Shown one piece after another: positions 33,201 through 42,448 of a DNA stretch of 64,000 nt. The stretch lies in assembly GCA_963681505.1 (NCBI GenBank), contig OY811991.1:5132556-5196555 (forward strand). The letters are read 5' to 3'. The notes under the pieces were generated by a model. The model saw only the letters and a program-made list of their open reading frames with translations, had not been told where the DNA came from and searched no databases. Made by a program: the position numbers and the translations under genes. This DNA comes from Eunapius fragilis (lineage: Eukaryota > Porifera > Demospongiae > Spongillida > Spongillidae). Within the stretch, counting starts at the first letter, position 1; the number at the start of each line of letters is the position of its first letter.

Positions 33201-34238
33201 GAGGTCACCTGGGCTGCAAGAGCTTTGGTATCTAAGCACTTTGAGGAGTTCTTTGCCTTGGCCATCATGAATCAGTACAAGTGAGGTCCTTTCCTTCCCC
33301 CCCCACCCCCCTTTCAACTCCTTACCTCTACTTTCAAGGAACGTCATCATGGATGCTCGCATGGATCCCAGTGATATTGTCAACCTTTTCACATGTAAGT
33401 GTGTTCTAAATGATCCTGCCTTCCCATGCGTGAATGCTGCTACCTTTTTTAAATGCATTACGTGTTATCTTTTATTTCGGCGGATACATAAACCTTGTTT
33501 TTGAGTGGTTATGTAAGGATGAACTAATCAGCTGATACACCGTAACAGGGATATAATAAACATTTATTCCCTTCAAAGATTCAGAGCCATTGATATACAG
33601 AAGATGCATGTTTCTTGATACGTGAGGCTACACAATTAAGCTAGTGTACATATTATCACCAAAACAACTACCCCCAAGTACTAAATGAAATCTTTTATTG
33701 ATTTCCTTAGGCAGTGATCAATCGAATTTATTCCCTTACTTACGGCTCTGAATCTACCATTATAAGACACCTAGTTAACTTTGTTAATAATTCAGCTAAT
33801 TAATCATTTTGCAAATAATGTCCCTATGGACTGGGGACTAGTGTGCTGTCATGCACTGCATGTCTCATCCGGTCATTGGGTATAATAAGGTGTATCATTG
33901 GGTATAGCCATGTTGTGTCATTGGGTATAGCCATGTTGTGTCATTGGGTATAGCCATGTTGTGTCATTGGGTATAGCCATGTTGTGTCATTGGGTATAGC
34001 CATGGTGTGTCATTGGGTATAGCCATGTTGTGTCATTGGGTATAGCCATGTTGTGTCATTGGGTATAGTAAGGTGTGTTTTGTAGCCAATACTTGTGCAG
34101 GAGTCACATGTAGATAATGGCCACACCTCTCTCTCACTAGCTCTGGCTGATAAGAAAGTCCTGAGATGTTTGGAGATACTGAGGTCAGCACAGAGTACCA
34201 TCGCTGACATGCAGAAGGCATTGTCAAAAAGAGATTAG
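19829..34238 (+). CDS. SGSM: Small G-protein signalling modulator (RUN + TBC domains), 22 exons
   Basis: SGSM1/2 proteins bind Rab/Rap GTPases and act as Rab GAPs in trafficking. Exons: 19829-19876, 20190-20262, 20464-20746, 20915-20982, 21068-21161, 21293-21311 (19 bp), 21986-22087, 22370-22491, 23176-23249, 26391-26690, 27157-27268, 29052-29131, 29190-29320, 29582-29650, 30009-30850, 31358-31408, 32060-32142, 32510-32619, 32943-33039, 33169-33280, 33339-33394, 34141-34238. They sum to 3024 nt, a clean frame of 1007 residues, close to vertebrate SGSM2. Exons 1-6 form the RUN domain ([40 protein letters not shown]). Exons 7-10 carry the SGSM mid-region ([41 protein letters not shown]). Exons 13-21 form the TBC domain with VWPHLLG, the arginine finger IDKDIPR and the glutamine finger [14 protein letters not shown], so GAP activity is likely. 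A 280-residue exon 15 adds a repeat-rich acidic insert. Confidence 0.93.
21187..21251. repeat. (TG)n microsatellite, SGSM intron 5
   Basis: About 32 TG dinucleotides. The right-arm counterpart (59875-59967) is about 30 bp longer, so this is a real length difference between the arms. Confidence 0.9.
21370..21640. repeat. CT-rich minisatellite, SGSM intron 6
   Basis: CTCCCTCCCCTCCCTCCTCT-type units. The right-arm counterpart (about 59595-59755) is roughly 110 bp shorter. Confidence 0.9.
22135..22350. repeat. CACACT/CACTCA-rich simple repeat, SGSM intron 7
   Basis: Impure CA/CACT repeats; markedly shorter in the right arm (about 58985-59115). Confidence 0.85.
23276..26114. repeat. 26-bp minisatellite, about 109 copies, SGSM intron 9
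   Basis: Unit CACTACCACCATCACTACTC plus ACTC(A/C)C, period 26. Units come in two main types, A or C at one position, interspersed without a simple order. There is one unit with a short deletion near 23895 and one point variant near 24074. Since 26 is not a multiple of 3 and the unit lacks stops, all three forward frames are open for about 1000 codons and read the same 26-residue His/Tyr/Pro repeat. The array is inside an intron: exon 23176-23249 and exon 26391-26690 splice cleanly across it. Confidence 0.97.
27020..27150. repeat. Polypyrimidine minisatellite before SGSM exon 11
   Basis: CCCTCCCCCTGCCTCCCCTC-type repeats that run directly into the acceptor CTGTAG of the exon starting at 27157. 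Confidence 0.9.
27416..27735. repeat. 15-bp minisatellite, SGSM intron 11
   Basis: About 20 copies of GGCCCATAGGAGATA, some joined by TGTAAGGAGACAGGACC. Reverse-strand frames (MGLSPMG-type) are open only because of the 15-bp period. Confidence 0.9.
27930..28940. repeat. 19-bp minisatellite, SGSM intron 11
   Basis: About 50 copies of GTGCTAAGGTGGTGTTAGG with higher-order variants (TCTGCTAAGG and GAAGTGTAGGG types). With the 15-bp array it makes up about three quarters of the intron. Confidence 0.92.
29835..29998. repeat. CT-rich tract before SGSM exon 15
   Basis: CCTCCTCCCTCACCT-type pyrimidine tract ending just before the acceptor ACCTGTAG (exon starts 30009). Confidence 0.8.
30291..30390. 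repeat. 30-bp coding repeat in SGSM exon 15
   Basis: Just over three units encoding [10 protein letters not shown] in frame. It sits inside the TBC region between the VWPHLLG motif and the arginine-finger motif. Confidence 0.85.
30873..31198. mobile_element. ~326-bp MITE with CACAGGGAAAA termini, SGSM intron 15
   Basis: Long inverted repeats of about 140 bp each. Left end CATAGGAAAAAGTTATAAAC (one base decayed), right end GTTTATAACTTTTCCCTGTG. The arms share CCAGCCTGGATTTTT, GGCTGGTTTTTAACAAAA and ACCATCCTGGGATTGA. GGTGGTGG flanks both ends, compatible with an 8-bp target duplication, but the right flank is itself a GGT repeat. Its termini match those of 3024-3196. Non-coding. It begins 22 bp after the exon 15 donor. 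Confidence 0.8.
31200..31242. repeat. (GGT)n microsatellite
   Basis: About 14 GGT triplets abutting the right end of the MITE, perhaps expanded from its target site. Confidence 0.9.
31495..31690. repeat. GGTTAAGA-type degenerate repeat, SGSM intron 16
   Basis: Many imperfect copies of AGAGGGTTAAGGGGTTA. Resembles telomere-like GGTTAA strings but is too irregular to be an interstitial telomere. Confidence 0.7.
32760..32940. repeat. CT-rich minisatellite before SGSM exon 19
   Basis: Units of CCCCTCCCCTCTCTTCTCCC lead straight into the acceptor TGCTCAG (exon starts 32943). Confidence 0.9.
33890..34075. repeat. 23-bp minisatellite, SGSM intron 21
   Basis: About eight copies of CATTGGGTATAGCCATGTTG plus TGT, ending about 65 bp before the last coding exon. 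Confidence 0.9.
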
Positions 34239-34614
34239 CACTTCTTCACAAAGCAGCGCTCTCTATTCAGAGTTTTATTGTTTTTAAATTTGTGCAATGC
34301 AATATTTTATTTAATGATGGCGTGTTAATGCTACTGGTAGTTTTGATAGGACCAGCTTCCTAGAAGACTTGCCACTCCCCCTCCCTCCCCAACCTCAAAG
34401 GGATGTGGGTGGAGCCATGACACACTGTACCCTCCCTCTCCAGTTCTAATACATCTGGGACAGGTTAGTAATGAACGCATCTGTTACAGACTTGTAGACA
34501 CAATCATTGAGACACAAATAATGACGGGGAGGTTGGAGGGAGGAAGAGGTGACAGTATGAGTGCCTCTGAAGTGGTGTGTGAAGTACAAAGTGCACAGAA
34601 TGGCTTAGTAGACT
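34239..34614. other. Shared 3' intergenic space of SGSM and the sulfotransferase locus
   Basis: The genes run tail to tail with 376 bp between stop codons, so both 3' UTRs lie here. No AATAAA was spotted on the SGSM strand; no gene or repeat seen. Confidence 0.6.
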
Positions 34615-34777
34615 TCAACCTTTGCCGTCGGCGGGGAATTTTGGGTACCCCAACTCCTTCAGCATGTCACACTCCTCCCATATCTTCTCCAAGACGGGGA
34701 GAGGGATACTGGTACGCCATGTGTCCAGGGAATCAGTGTTGACTGGCTTCTTCACCTGATTGGTTGAAGGTTCCAAA
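34615..34777 (-). CDS. TPST: Tyrosylprotein sulfotransferase: common C-terminal exon
   Basis: After an acceptor TTCGTTATGCAG (reverse strand) this exon reads LEPSTNQVKKPVNTDSLDTW, then a helix and KELGYPKFPADGKG before TGA. It aligns with the C-terminus of animal TPSTs (IERSTDQVIKPVN ... LGY), a segment that helps shape the PAPS and substrate sites. The first base completes a split codon, so only a phase-2 donor fits. All three upstream catalytic exons (A, B, C) end in exactly that phase and at the homologous codon. No second copy of this exon is seen between 34.8 and 41 kb, so it is apparently shared. It encodes 53 residues plus the split codon. Confidence 0.88.
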
Positions 34778-35458
34778 CTGCATAACGAAACAGAAGCATA
34801 CACGTAATGTGAGAAGAGTCATAGAGGAGATGATGTCATAGTCTAGGAGATGATATCATAGGAGATGATGTCATAGAGGAGATGATGGATTAAAAGAGCT
34901 GCTGGTGGGACAGTAATACACATAGAGGGTGCATTATATAGAAGCACTTGGCATGGGCGTGATGACACGATTACACATACATGATGCAAGCACAGCAGCT
35001 AGTCATTACAACACATGTACCATGCACAGCCAAAGGTTGTGTGTGTGTGTGTGTGTGTTATAAAACCATGCATCATAAAATTTGAACACAGATGAATTCA
35101 GCACTCCCACCTCTTTCACTATTTCAAGAGTTAATATAACAGCATAAGGAGATATAATGCTACATTTTGTGGTAGCAACATCATTCATGTTATGCTCCTA
35201 TCATTTGTTACGTGAGGAGGGATTTAAACTTTATTAAATCACAAGCTTCCGCGCGCACGTGGTAGAGGTCAAACACTGCCCCCAATGATGGCAAATGGCG
35301 TATGCGGTAATGGTATTCACGCGTCAAATCCCCGACTTCGCCCCGGGGGTTGGGGGGTGTCTCATGTGACAATGATAGCCCCATCATTATGCATACCCCC
35401 CAAACGCTCGCTATCGACATCGTAAGTAACTACTGTAGAAAAAAAAAAAAACGCTTAC

Positions 35459-36249
35459 TCCGAAAGCGAGACCTCGGATCCTATGAGCTCGTGATGTCGG
35501 AGGACGTCATCATGCCAAGGTATGTCCAAGAAGCGGAGTACCTCCTTCATCTGCCCCGAAGGGTCCCGCACTAGTTCCTCGTAGAACACGGTCATGCACT
35601 TGTCGGCTAGCTGCGAGCATTGTTTGACAGTCTCGTTTACCAAATTGTTCCACGCCTGGGCAATGTGAAAGCTGTCATTAAAAACGGTACTCAACCTGTC
35701 CGCGACGGAACGGGCCACGGCTCGACCGTCTCGGATCATGAACACGAACTTCGACGCGGCGAATAACCTCTCGAGCGTGTGCAGCTCCTGCAGGAGGGGT
35801 CCCTTGTAGCACAGATACTTGGCGCCGCTGGTTCCGCGTCCGGCGACGATTTTGGTTACGAAGGCCCTCGTGGCTCGCGCCAACACGCGGTACGGCACTC
35901 CCGTGCTCTCGAAGAAACGACGGCCCGCCTCGGACCCTATCGTTCCGCGGTACAACGCTAGCATTTGGTGTAGGGCCTGGCACTCTCTCGTGCAGCGGAT
36001 GTTTGCGTGCCCATCCAGCATCGCCCTGAAGAGAGTCGTCCCGCTTCCAGGGTGCCCGCCTATGAAGATGATCGCCGGGGACGAAAGCGAACGCGGGTTC
36101 GCTGCGGCAAGTTCGGCCTCGTCCAGCTCTAAGCAGAGATAAGGAGACTTCGGCCTGCTCAGGAGGTAAACGCTGACTGCGACACAGAGGAAGAACAGAG
36201 CTTCGCGCCGCTCTAACGAGGCGAAACACGAGATGGCCAGCTGTCTCAT
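35459..36249 (-). CDS. TPST: Tyrosylprotein sulfotransferase variable exon A (divergent active site)
   Basis: Encodes 263 residues ending at a phase-2 donor (TCG GA|GTAAGC). Joined to the common exon it gives a ~317-residue type II Golgi-type protein. ATG at 36249, short cytosolic segment, TM anchor LFFLCVAVSVYLL at 18-30, then the sulfotransferase fold. The 5'-phosphosulfate loop is GGHPGSGTT (64-72) instead of GGxPRSGTT, so the conserved Arg is Gly68. The RCGEET motif, which carries the proposed catalytic Glu of TPST, is RCTREC. The CNKDP motif is CYKGP and keeps the Lys. The 3'-phosphate region FVFMIRDGRA is present. The last ~50 codons are nearly identical to exon B, while the rest is far more distant. 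It may have changed specificity or be catalytically weak; it looks intact, not a pseudogene. Confidence 0.85.
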
Positions 36250-36392
36250 CTTCCTACAATTAATCAGCGCCCGCGCGATTATTTTTTTTTGAATTAAGAA
36301 CACATACACACACGTCACAGTGACACACACATACACACACTCACAAACACATACACAAACACGTCATAGTGACATCTATACACACAATGTCA

Positions 36393-36398
<6 letters not shown>

Positions 36399-36460
<62 letters not shown>
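36399..36460. repeat. (CA)n microsatellite between sulfotransferase exons A and B
   Basis: Perfect CA run preceded by CACATACACAC/CGTCATAGTGACA pieces. It differs in length and purity in the right arm (about 44917-44974). Confidence 0.9.
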
Positions 36461-36464
<4 letters not shown>

Positions 36465-36729
36465 AACCGTTAATCTACTATATAATTTCCATTCAAGTAT
36501 CTATGACATTTCATGCCGCTTTTAAATAACAATGCGGTGCGAAGGGGAAAAAAAAAGCAGACGGTATATATCACAGGTACATTTTGATTGATTTTATAGA
36601 TGACTGGGCATACTTGCGAAAGAATCCTGTTCAATCACGCGGTGATTTTACAAGTAATTATATCATCTATGAAATCAAGAATTGATTCGCGGTCTTTTTT
36701 CACTGTGTATATATGTATCGGTGACTTAC

Positions 36730-37565
36730 TTCGAGAGGATGACCTCGGATCCTATGAGCTCGTGATGTCGGAGGACGTCATCATGCCAAGGTATGTCCAA
36801 GAAGCGGAGTACCTCCTTCATCTGTCCCGAAGGGTCCCGCACCAGTTTCTCGTAGAACACGGTCATGCACTTGTCGAGAAGCTGCGAGCAGTCCTCGGTC
36901 ATCGTCTGCATCAATTTGTTCCAGAACAGCGCCGTGCTAAGATAGTCCGTTATATTCACACCAGATATCGTTATGTTTCTGCTCACGATCGAATGTGTCA
37001 CTCCCCTACCGTCTCGTACCATGAGGAGAAACTTGGACTTTGGAAACATCCTCGCCAGTGATTTCATCTCTTGCAAGAGGAGCGGATCCTTGTTGCACAG
37101 GTACTTGGCGGGAGCGCCGTGACCCGCGATTATTTTGGCGGTAAACGCACGCGTAGCTTGAAACACGGCTTTAGTCTCTGAATCATCCGGACTCTCCGCA
37201 CCTTGTCGTTCCAGCCGCGCCAAATTGACCATCCAATTGTACAAAGCAAACACCCTAGGAATAATATGGGTCTCCTCCCCGCAGCGAATGTCCGGGTGTG
37301 CGTCCAGCAGTACCCTGGCGAGCGTCGTTCCGCTCCGCGGACACCCGCCCACAAAGATGACCATCTGCGATATAAGCGACTTCGTTTTCGAGTTGTAGCT
37401 GTCGTTGGTGGTGAGTGTTGCATCATCTTCCTGCAACGCGCAGACGTAAGGCACCTGCAGCCGGTTCAGAAAGAAAATGTTGAATGCGACGGACAAGGCG
37501 AAAGCGATCTTAAGGTGCTGAGGTAACGTCATTATGGCGAAATGCATTTTGTTGCAATCTTCCAA
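36730..37565 (-). CDS. TPST: Tyrosylprotein sulfotransferase variable exon B
   Basis: Transfers sulfate from PAPS to protein tyrosines in the trans-Golgi if it acts like its family. Encodes 278 residues ending at a phase-2 donor (TCG AA|GTAAGT); with the common exon about 332 residues. TM anchor IAFALSVAFNIFFL at about 20-33. It keeps the full TPST signature: GGCPRSGTTLARVLLDAHPD (Arg77), RCGEET (Glu97/98), KYLCNKDP, SKFLLMVRDGRGVTHS, and WNK before the C-terminal block CMTVFYEKLVRDP. ATG at 37565 chosen; an ATG at 37547 is possible. The part from about 37234 downstream has an inverted copy at 44137-44644. Confidence 0.88.
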
Positions 37566-40135
37566 TGGCTTTTTAAAATTATGGATGCGGGCGGGATCGG
37601 GGTAATAAAAATTCGTGTAAACCGCTTACATGTAGTGAAAAGGGTAACCATTTGGAAATAAGCCGATTTGTAGCGGCGGCGCTGCGTGAACTTGCATGCA
37701 AACACGTACACACACCACACACAAGCACATAACTGACATGTCCACTACAGGTAAGCAAGCTGCTATCTCATTGTGGGGGTGCATGCACAGAAAGCAATGA
37801 CATGCAGCTGTTGGGTGCGTGCTTTTCCATTGGTGGGGCCCAGCCACCACTTATTGGCTATCTAGCTGATGTTCCTCTGGTCTCTATAGGGATTAGTTCA
37901 AGGCCTGGATATGGTACAACATGCAGATAGCCAGGCAGGGGATGCAGGGGGGATTTTTGTCGGACGGGAGGGCTCCGGGAAAGAAGGGAGTTAAACTGTA
38001 TGTTCTCTAGCTGGTGTGCTGGTGTGGATAGAAATTAAGGAATCAACAGTGGAGCACATGACTGTCTAACAGCCTCCACCTGGAAATGGTCTAGGACCTG
38101 CCATAATATAATTATTATATTGACAGAGACAGCAAAGGCTGCATGACAGAGGCAACAAAGGCTGCAGGTGAATATAATATCAACCAGAAGAAAAGAAATT
38201 CAACACCCTAAAAATCAAGTTGCTTTATTAGGGCAAAGCGGTCCCCAGACCAACGCTCGTCCACTTTAAACTCTTCACCGTAATTCCGTATGCATATAAA
38301 GTACTTCAGTGGCTGCCACGGTGTCACGAATGACATAGCATCCTCCATCTTGATCGCAAATGAGCTGTAGCTGAATTAATTTGCTCGAGACATGCGCACA
38401 TACCAGAGTGTGGTGCATCCTCCATTGTTCCATTGAACAGCGCCTACATATCTTTTTCTCTAAGACCTGCACTATCTTATCTTTACCTTTCTTCCCCCAT
38501 CGTAGCTACACGCTCGGACAGGTCCCCAGACTAGCGCTCGCCCGCTTTAAACCGCTTCGCTGACAGTATTTGTAAGCGTGGTTGTTAATTAACTTGAAAT
38601 GAGCGGTCATATAATCATCTCGATTTAGTGTAGCCAAACGTTTCATGTGCCTTGACATGAAACTTCTGGCTATGTAATTGATTCATTAGATTACTTAATG
38701 TTTGTCATTGGTCCGTGCTAGTACACTAAGAGAATATTACAATCCACTTGGAGCCGGTGTACTGTAACAAGTCCAGTACAGTACTGTAGTATGTCCAGTA
38801 CAGTACTGTAACAAGTGGAGTATGTCCAGTACAGTACTGTAACAAGCAGAGTATGTCCAGTACAGTACTGTAACAAGTGGAGTATGTCCAGTACAGTACT
38901 GTAACAAGTGGAGTATGTCCAGTACAGTACTGTGACAAGTGGAGTATGTCCAGTACAGTACTGTAACAAGTGGAGTATGTCCAGTACAGTACTGTGACAA
39001 GTGGAGTATGTCCAGTACAGTACTGTGACAAGCGGAGTATGTCCAGTACAGTACTGTAACATTAAAATGCCATGGAGTATGTTAGCAAGCTGCAAAATAT
39101 TCACTTTTGATGGAATAGTTTAGTTACAGCGGTAGAGATACTGCGTCTCTCCGTTTTATAGTTATATGCGCTGTTCCATTTTAGCAATATACCATGCATG
39201 CATCGATCCAACATTTATCGATGCCTCATGCTGCGTCTTACGACGTATTATATAATTGCTGGACAATGGACTTTACCAGACCCAGAAGACGCCATTTTCG
39301 GATCCAAACAACATGACGTAACGTATATGAACGGTTAAATAGTTTACGTGCATCGACAAATCATGTGTGTGCAGCTAGTATATGCGAAGGTTTTTAAAGA
39401 AACCTTACTGCCTTCTAGTATTTGCCATGCTAACTCCTTTATAGCCATCTGCAATTGCTCATCTCAGTGACTTAATATACGGAGGGTGCAAGTAAGTTCC
39501 CCTGGTGAACATCTGTTATGATGTGTTAACATGGTTGTTTTGTTTGGTGACTCTAAAGCGCGTCTCTCCGTCTAAGGGAGCACCGCTCATTGTTATATGC
39601 ATGCCCTTTTGCGTACAATGATTATCTACTTTTGTGTATTGTCTTATTGTCAAGTGCCAAGTATATATTGTGCACTGTTTTTCTGTACATGATTCCCCCC
39701 CCCCCCCCCCCCCATTCTTGAGTGCTATCATTTCCTACTGTTTGTTTGCTATCTGATCTCATACATTCCGCGTCCAACGTTGAGGAACATGACAACGTCC
39801 TAAGTGCAGCGTGTAGGTTCCATTCTATCTACCGTTGCAGGGGTAGGCCAAAATCGATCTATTTTAAAAATTGTGCTTTCAACTGATGGATCCACAAATT
39901 AAGAATTAAAAAACTGTTGAACCACACACAATCGCTAATCATGGTAAAACTCATACATAAAATGGGACTGACCATAAGGTGAGTGTGGGGAGGAAATTGA
40001 GTATTAATTAACCATTTGTGAGCATGCAATATTACATCCCACACAGCACATTGCCCATATTATCTTAGCAGACATGCAGAATGCAACACATACATGTACA
40101 CAGTAGTTAAAATTATTACTTTAAAACTAACTAAC
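37566..40135. other. Spacer between sulfotransferase exons B and C
   Basis: No coding sequence recognised and no copy of the C-terminal exon. It includes two direct copies of a ~40-bp element (GGTCCCCAGACYARCGCTCG, about 38240 and 38521), the 31-bp repeat array at 38760-39060 and a ~17-base C run at about 39694. If exon C is spliced to the common exon this is intron, plus the promoter of exon B. Confidence 0.55.
38760..39060. repeat. 31-bp minisatellite with palindromic core
   Basis: About nine copies of GTCCAGTACAGTACTGTAAC plus AAGTGGAGTAT. Each unit contains the perfect palindrome ACAGTACTGT. Reverse-strand open frames here are repeat artefacts. Confidence 0.9.
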
Positions 40136-40956
40136 CTGGAGACGGGAACTTCAGACCCTACGAACTCGTGATGTCGGAGGACGTTATCATGCCAAGGTAT
40201 GTCCACGAAGCGGAGTACCTCCTTCATCTGTCCCGAAGGGTCACGCACCAGTTTCTCGTAGAACACGGTCATGCACTTGTCGGGAAGTTGCGAGCAGTCC
40301 TCGGTCATCGTCTGCATCACTTTGTTCCAGAACAGCGCCGTACTAAGGTAGTTCTTCGTATCCACACCAGATATCGTTATGTTCCTGCTCACGATCGAAT
40401 GTGTCACTCCCCTACCGTCTCGTACCATGAGGAGGAACTTGGACTTTGGAAACATCCTCGCCAGGTTTTTCATGTGTTGCAGGAGAAGCGGATCCTTGTT
40501 ACACAGGTACTTGGCGGGAGCCCCGTGGCCGATAATGATCTCGCTCACAAAGGCCCCCATGGCTCGATCCATCAGTTCCTCGGACACTCCTGCCCCATCG
40601 AGGCGCTGATGTTCGAGCGGGGACTGGAACATCTTGCTCCCGATCATCATGAACCGTGGGAGGACCCGGGTCTCCTCCCCGCAGCGAATGTCCGGGTGCG
40701 CGTCCAGCATCGCCCTGGCGAGCGTCGTTCCGCTCCGCGGACTCCCGCCCACGAAGATCACCAACTGCGAACGCAGACCGATGTCGCCGTCGTCGTCATC
40801 CCGCTGTGACTCGCCCACAACTCCTGTCGCGAGCATAGCGTCTGCCAGACCCATAGGGTTGGCACAGTGGTAAGGTACCCTAAGTCTAATCACGAGGTAC
40901 ATGTTTGCCGCTACGCTCGCAAGGCAGACGAGGAGAACGGCCTTGTGCCTGACCAT
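40136..40956 (-). CDS. TPST: Tyrosylprotein sulfotransferase variable exon C
   Basis: Encodes 273 residues ending at a phase-2 donor (TCC AG|GTTAGT); with the common exon about 327 residues. Start at MVRHKAVLLVCLASVAANMY, where the TM anchor begins almost at once, as in TPST. Motifs: FVGGSPRSGTTLARAMLDAH, RCGEET, a TPST-like helix region (GVSEELMDRAMGAFVSEII), KYLCNKDP, SKFLLMVRDGRGVTHS, CMTVFYEKLVRDP. All expected catalytic positions are conserved, so this is the most canonical of the three. The frame is open further upstream to 41133 but would run through a hairpin and lose the N-terminal anchor, so I reject that start. It is present once only; the right arm stops before it. Confidence 0.88.
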
Positions 40957-41062
40957 CGAATCTAGATGTGAACTGTGGACCATGGGTCTGGGGCCGAGAA
41001 GCACGTAAACACGTAGTCTCGTGCCCGTACCCACAGCTGCGGGTTGGATTACGTCGCCGTAT

Positions 41063-41138
41063 GCTAGTTGGGCGTAGCCCAACCTTCGCGTATTGGCGGA
41101 TGCGCCAATACGCGAAGGTCGGGCTACGCCCAACTAGC
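41063..41138. repeat. Near-perfect 76-bp hairpin
   Basis: Arms 41063-41098 and 41103-41138 (36 bp each, one mismatch) around the loop GATG. The arm starts GCTAGTTGGGCGTAGCCC. It lies about 105 bp upstream of the exon C start codon, between the divergent sulfotransferase exon C and the lysozyme. Confidence 0.95.
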
Positions 41139-41428
41139 CGTATGCGCAAGCCCGAACTATCTCTACAGTTGTATAAAACAAGCTCACCATTAAAAAAAAA
41201 AAAAAATTTCTGGTCGCTTGCCCTTAACGGCCGTCTGTTTGGTCTAAAGTTTAGTTTGATCGTCTGCACTTTATATGAAGGGCCACGGTGAAACTGTGAT
41301 GTTTTCTCCATAAACTATAGGGCGTCATGCTGCTAGGTTTTAGTACTCTTGTGGAGGCGATCATCTACCGAGCTGGTGCTCACGCGCATGCGTAATCATC
41401 ACTATAGCGCGCGCCGTGGAGTGGGATG

Positions 41429-41434
41429 TATAAA
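41429..41434 (+). promoter_or_regulatory. TATA box of the lysozyme gene
   Basis: TATAAA in the context GGATGTATAAATCCGCC, 56 bp before the ATG at 41490. This predicts a start site near 41460 and a 5' UTR of about 30 bp. It is the only clear TATA promoter in the window. Confidence 0.7.
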
Positions 41435-41489
41435 TCCGCCGTTCTTTTATTATTTGCATTCGTCAGTTTACACGACACCAGCAGCAGTA

Positions 41490-42417
41490 ATGGCCTCGCC
41501 TACTACTTCTACTCTCTTGCTGCTGCTGCTCACCCTCGGCATCGAGCACTCAACGGCACACTTCTTCAATATGTCAAACATAACTAGCGCGCCTGCCGCA
41601 GGAACCTACGGAGTCGATGTCTCCTCCCCAATAGACGAGAGCACCTTCTCCTGCCTCAAAAGCAATGGATTTACGTTTGCTATCGTTCGAGCCTACCAAA
41701 GCGACGGTTGGGGACTTCTCTTAACACGCTAGCTGACGTAACCTTGTGTAAAATATCATTCGCCAGGCGAACCCGACAAGAACGCTCCGGCCACCATCGC
41801 CAACGCAAGGGCCGCGGGTCTGCAGTATGTTGACGTGTACATGTTCCCATGCCCTAAGTGCTCTCAGTCTGCTTCGCAACAAGTAGCCGCGATGAGTAAG
41901 AGATTTATTCCGCTGTGTATATGTGTGCGAGCACGGGGGTGGATGGCGGCAAACATAAAATATTCTATCTACTTAACAGTGCAAAATCTCAAAGGTTCCA
42001 ATTATGGAATGTTGTGGTTGGATATTGAGGTAGGTTGATGCATCATGTGACCGCGAATAGTCACGTGTAATAACTATTTCACGCGTGGTGTATTTTGCAT
42101 TCGGTACAGGGCAGTCAATATTGGCTTGGATCTGCATCAGCAAATCAGCAATTTTTTGGAGAGCTCCTGACAGCTGCTCAGGTGAGCATTAATTGTAAGA
42201 GGGGGGAGGGGCATTATCCTTCAAACCTGGGCTTAATGATTTTTAATTTATATGCTCTTAAGAGAACCACACACACACACACACACACGTTTGTGGAACT
42301 GCAAATCATAAATTTATGCCAATGTGTTCACAACTGGTTAGTGGGTAGTTCTGTGTGAATACAACCACAAAGCAGATATCCAAGACAACCAACCCCTTAA
42401 GATGGCACGCATAATCA

Positions 42418-42448
<31 letters not shown>

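Larger units (their letters stand above)
17182..37234. repeat. Left arm of a 20-kb inverted duplication
   Basis: Runs as the reverse complement of 44137-64000 (17182 pairs with 64000, 37234 with 44137). It may continue further left, since the right arm is cut by the window edge. It spans the end of the poly-HTH gene, the carboxypeptidase, all of SGSM and sulfotransferase exons A and part of B. Inside about 22.79 kb the pairing is practically identical; outside it there are substitutions and repeat-length differences. Confidence 0.95.

Noticed and set aside
38718-39104. Reverse-strand repeat frame (LLQYCTGHTP type)
   Set aside because: Encoded by the 31-bp tandem array; the frame is a by-product of repeat sequence.
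40957-41133. Upstream in-frame extension of sulfotransferase exon C
   Set aside because: It would read through one arm of the 41063-41138 hairpin and bury the TM anchor; the ATG at 40956 gives the usual TPST N-terminus.
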